Shown here one piece after another: positions 5,078 through 7,016 of a stretch of 7,016 nt of DNA. The notes under the pieces were generated by a model. That model saw nothing but the letters and a program-made list of their open reading frames with translations. It made no database searches and was not told where the DNA came from. The translations under genes and the position numbers were made by a program. Position 1 is the stretch's first letter, and the number at the start of each line of letters is the position of its first letter. Source of the DNA: an uncultured Lachnospiraceae bacterium (GTDB lineage Bacteria; Bacillota_A; Clostridia; Lachnospirales; Lachnospiraceae); contig CACXDR010000112.1 in the NCBI GenBank assembly GCA_902766415.1, forward strand, positions 1 to 7,016, given 5' to 3'.

Positions 5078-6379
5078 ATGGAAAGCAAAGCACCAAACGG
5101 GAAGGCACTGCTGCCGATCCTGGTTTTCCTGGTCCTGTATCTCGGGACAGGCGTTTACTATGAGTACATCAGCCCGGTCGAGGGGCAGATGGGCTTCTAC
5201 ATCATGTCTGTCGTGGTAGCCTTCCTGATCGCGCTGATCGTGGCGTTCGCCCAGAACAGGGCGCTGTCGTTTGACGAAAAGATCCACGTGTGCGCGCTCG
5301 GGATCGGAGATGACAACATCACCATCATGCTGTTCATCTTCCTGATGGCAGGCGCGTTCAGCGGCATCGCGAAGGCAGCGGGCGGCGCGTCCAGCACCGC
5401 GAACATGATGCTTTCCTTCGTGCCGGCCGGTTTCGTGGTCCCCGGCCTTTTCGTGATCGGAAGCTTCATTTCCATGGCCATGGGCACCAGCGTCGGCACC
5501 ATCTCCGTCCTCGTGCCGATCGCGGCCGAGGTCGCGGCCTCCGGCGCGGCTTCCGCGCCGCTTTGCGTGGCTTCCGTCGTCGGCGGGGCCATGTTCGGCG
5601 ACAACCTTTCCTTCATCTCCGACACGACGATCGCCGCGACCAAGACGCAGGGCGTCCTGATGAAGGACAAGTTCCGCGAGAACTTCCTGATCGCGCTTCC
5701 GGCAGCGGTCATGACCATCCTGGTCCTGGCGCTTGTATCGCTCGGCGGAGGCGGCGCCTCTGTCGGGACCTATGAGTACAGCGTGGTCCAGGCAGTCCCG
5801 TACTTTATCGTCATCGTGCTCGCGGTCCTCGGCATCAACGTGTTCATCGTCCTCGGCATCGGCGTGCTGCTGTTCCTCATCGCGGGCGCCATGACCGGCA
5901 TGCTCACCTACGTATCCGCGTTCTCCGCCATGGGCGGCGGGACCACCGGCATGTTCGAGACCATGATCGTCACGATCCTCGTCGCTTCCATCGGCGCGCT
6001 GATCCGCGAGAACGGCGGCTTCGCCGCGATCCTTGAGTTCATCCACGCGCGTTTCCACGGAAAGCGCGGCGGCATGCTCGGGATCTGCGCCCTGACCGCG
6101 ATGATGGATATCGCGACGGCGAACAATACGGTCGCCATCGTCATGGCGGCGCCGATCGCGAAGCAGATCACCGAGGAGTACGGTATAGATCCGAAGAAGA
6201 CGGCGTCGCTCCTCGACACGGTGTCCTGCATCTTCCAGGGGATCATCCCCTACGGCGCGCAGCTCCTGATCGCTTCAGGGCTCGCGGGGATCAGCGCCAT
6301 GTCCATCATCCCGTTCCTGTTCTACCCGTACCTGCTCGCGGTGTTCGTGCTGCTGGCGGTGATGCGGGAAGGAAAGTGA
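5078..6379 (+). CDS. NhaC-family Na+/H+ antiporter
   Basis: A 433-residue polytopic membrane protein of roughly NhaC length. Conserved blocks are GTSVGTISVLVPIA (136-149), the strongly diagnostic FGDNLSFISDTTIAATKTQG (173-192), MDIATANNTVAIV (343-355) and IFQGIIPYGAQ (385-395). Together they give the two similar discontinuous-helix regions expected of NhaC/MleN-type carriers. About ten to twelve hydrophobic segments are visible, including 11-30, 38-58, 80-98, 118-150, 203-222, 241-270 and 401-428. The family exchanges Na+ for H+, and some members exchange Na+-malate for H+-lactate, so a carboxylate substrate cannot be excluded. AGAGGGGG is 7 nt before the start. It has its own promoter and is followed by a strong terminator, so it looks monocistronic. 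Confidence 0.9.
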   Translation: MESKAPNGKALLPILVFLVLYLGTGVYYEYISPVEGQMGFYIMSVVVAFLIALIVAFAQNRALSFDEKIHVCALGIGDDNITIMLFIFLMAGAFSGIAKAAGGASSTANMMLSFVPAGFVVPGLFVIGSFISMAMGTSVGTISVLVPIAAEVAASGAASAPLCVASVVGGAMFGDNLSFISDTTIAATKTQGVLMKDKFRENFLIALPAAVMTILVLALVSLGGGGASVGTYEYSVVQAVPYFIVIVLAVLGINVFIVLGIGVLLFLIAGAMTGMLTYVSAFSAMGGGTTGMFETMIVTILVASIGALIRENGGFAAILEFIHARFHGKRGGMLGICALTAMMDIATANNTVAIVMAAPIAKQITEEYGIDPKKTASLLDTVSCIFQGIIPYGAQLLIASGLAGISAMSIIPFLFYPYLLAVFVLLAVMREGK

Positions 6380-6401
6380 CATACCGGCATATGAAAAGCC
6401 G

Positions 6402-6488
6402 GGCTGCCGCATAAAGCAATGATCCGGAAAACGCTGCTCCGACATATCGGGGCGTGCCGGAAAGGGCTGCATGCGGCAGCCTTTTTTT
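6402..6488 (+). terminator. Compound terminator of the antiporter gene with two possible 5' arms
   Basis: The 3' arm ATGCGGCAGCC (6471-6481) is followed by seven T (6482-6488). It can pair over 11 bp with GGCTGCCGCAT at 6402-6412, enclosing a 58-nt loop. Alternatively its GCAGCC (6476-6481) can pair locally with GGCTGC at 6465-6470 around loop ATGCG. The enclosed region has internal pairing (CCGA and TCGG around CATA; ACGC with GCGT; CCGG with CCGG). Both forms end at the T run, so both should terminate. Confidence 0.8.
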
Positions 6489-6551
6489 GTACGTCAAAAC
6501 ATAGGACCGGCTGTTCTTTTTGTACGTGAAACACGGGACCGGCCGTCCCGT
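6484..6551 (+). repeat. Tandem hairpin-plus-T-run repeat after the antiporter gene
   Basis: Two copies, 6484-6516 (33 bp) and 6517-6548 (32 bp), share TTTTTGTACGT at the left and GGACCGGCYGTYC at the right. Each right half folds: AGGAC with GTTCT (6503-6507, 6513-6517) and ACGGGAC with GTCCCGT (6533-6539, 6545-6551). The outer A-T pair of copy 1 is a G-C pair in copy 2, and a G-T becomes G-C, so pairing is kept. The first hairpin is followed by a T run, giving a second terminator-like unit. Confidence 0.65.
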
Positions 6552-6578
6552 TCCTTCTCGATTTTTTCATACAGTTAA

Positions 6579-6587
6579 TGATATAAT
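6579..6587 (+). promoter_or_regulatory. Extended -10 promoter of the cyclase-like gene
   Basis: TGATATAAT at 6579-6587 is a perfect TGnTATAAT. No good -35 is present at the right distance; a T-rich stretch (6562-6567) lies upstream. Initiation near 6594 gives a leader of about 80 nt that contains GC-rich, weakly folding sequence around 6620-6660 and GGAGG at 6664-6668. Confidence 0.6.
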
Positions 6588-6673
6588 CTTATCGTACGCA
6601 TTGATCATGGAAGCTTATATGTACCGGGGGCCCGGAAACGCGAGGTACGGGTCCCGGGGAAACGGAGGAATGG

Positions 6674-7016
6674 ATGTTCAGCAGGCAGGATCCCGCAAGA
6701 AACGCGTTTATGCTGACCGGGCCGTTCGCCCGCCGCGGCTACGACTGGTGGTGGCATTCGTTTACCGGCGTGAGTGAAAGGACCGGGAAGGAGAGAAGCT
6801 TTTTTATCGAGTTTTTTATCTGCAACCCGGCGCTTGCGGAGGACCGGCCGGTCTTCGGCAGCAGGGACGGGACCCGGTTCCCGAGCTATCTCATGGTGAA
6901 GGCAGGCGCCTGGGGCACGGACGCCGTACAGCTCCACCGGTTCTTTTCCCTGAAGGACACGGAGATCCGCCGCGGGGCGCCGTTCATGGTCTGCGCGGGC
7001 GACTGCTTTGTCTCCG
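6674..7016 (+). CDS. Tocopherol-cyclase-like protein, N-terminal part (3' truncated)
   Basis: An open frame starts at ATG 6674 and stays open to the right edge: 114 codons visible. GGAGG at 6664-6668 is 5 nt upstream. An ATG at 6670 is out of frame. The protein is rich in aromatic residues and has no signal peptide or membrane segment in the visible part. Recognisable stretches are FMLTGP (12-17), GYDWWWHSF (22-30), FFIEFF (43-48), PSYLMVKAGAWG (70-81) and QLHRFF (86-91). From memory this pattern belongs to Firmicute proteins annotated as tocopherol cyclase (lipocalin-like beta barrel). Those bacteria do not make tocopherol, so the real substrate is probably another hydrophobic molecule, or the protein is not a cyclase. 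No catalytic residue can be assigned. Its own promoter and the upstream terminators suggest independent transcription. Confidence 0.7.
   Translation, partial: MFSRQDPARNAFMLTGPFARRGYDWWWHSFTGVSERTGKERSFFIEFFICNPALAEDRPVFGSRDGTRFPSYLMVKAGAWGTDAVQLHRFFSLKDTEIRRGAPFMVCAGDCFVS

Noticed and set aside
5057..6058. Long - strand open frame (333 codons) antisense to the antiporter
   Set aside because: The translation is an Asp/Glu/His/Arg-rich low-complexity string typical of a shadow of a hydrophobic protein. It has no ribosome site, and the + strand is clearly NhaC.
6380..6673. MITE or insertion sequence remnant suggested by the 11-bp inverted repeat
   Set aside because: The 3' arm is directly followed by seven T and lies after a stop codon, which fits a terminator. 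No target-site duplication or transposase fragment was seen.
6520..6777. Open frame of 85 codons before the cyclase-like gene
   Set aside because: It runs through the hairpin repeat and the promoter and overlaps the cyclase-like gene in another frame. There is no ribosome site at its start.

Overview
The window reads as accessory or metabolic chromosome of a GC-rich Firmicute, most likely a Clostridia/Lachnospiraceae-type gut anaerobe. The support is strong GGAGG-type ribosome sites, sigma-A-like TATAAT boxes, AT-rich intergenic gaps between GC-rich genes, many hairpin-plus-T-tract terminators, and proteins of families common in that group. This assignment is inference; no rRNA or marker gene is present.

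Layout, left to right. (1) 1-161: C-terminal end of a + strand gene with a low-complexity Glu/Ala/Gly tail built from 14-residue repeats. (2) 162-325: an intergenic gap with a terminator, an extended -10 box and a palindrome. (3) 326-1117: a DeoR-family regulator on +. (4) 1118-1259: terminators between two convergent genes. (5) 1260-3116, - strand: a ROK-family sugar kinase (2160-3116) followed by a short-chain dehydrogenase (1260-2069), probably one transcript from a promoter near 3193-3223. (6) 3258-4151, - strand: a radical SAM protein. (7) 4152-4354: a divergent intergenic region. (8) 4355-4939, +: a LysE/RhtB-type exporter. (9) 4939-5077: three 26-bp tandem repeats that contain half of the exporter's terminator and the -35 box of the next gene. 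(10) 5078-6379, +: an NhaC-type Na+/H+ antiporter. (11) 6380-6673: a compound terminator, a second tandem hairpin repeat and an extended -10 promoter. (12) 6674-7016, +: the start of a tocopherol-cyclase-like protein that runs off the window.

Functional reading. DeoR + SDR + ROK kinase looks like a small sugar or polyol unit: a phosphosugar-sensing regulator, an NAD(P)H-dependent oxidoreductase of the ketose/polyol type and a sugar kinase, with no transporter in view. The radical SAM protein, amino-acid-type exporter, Na+/H+ antiporter and cyclase-like protein appear to be separate single-gene units, each bounded by its own promoter or terminator.

I see no defence system, CRISPR array, IS element, tRNA or rRNA. 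The least ordinary features are intergenic: two families of short tandem repeats made of terminator parts on either side of the antiporter gene, and a long AT-rich palindrome overlapping the kinase promoter.
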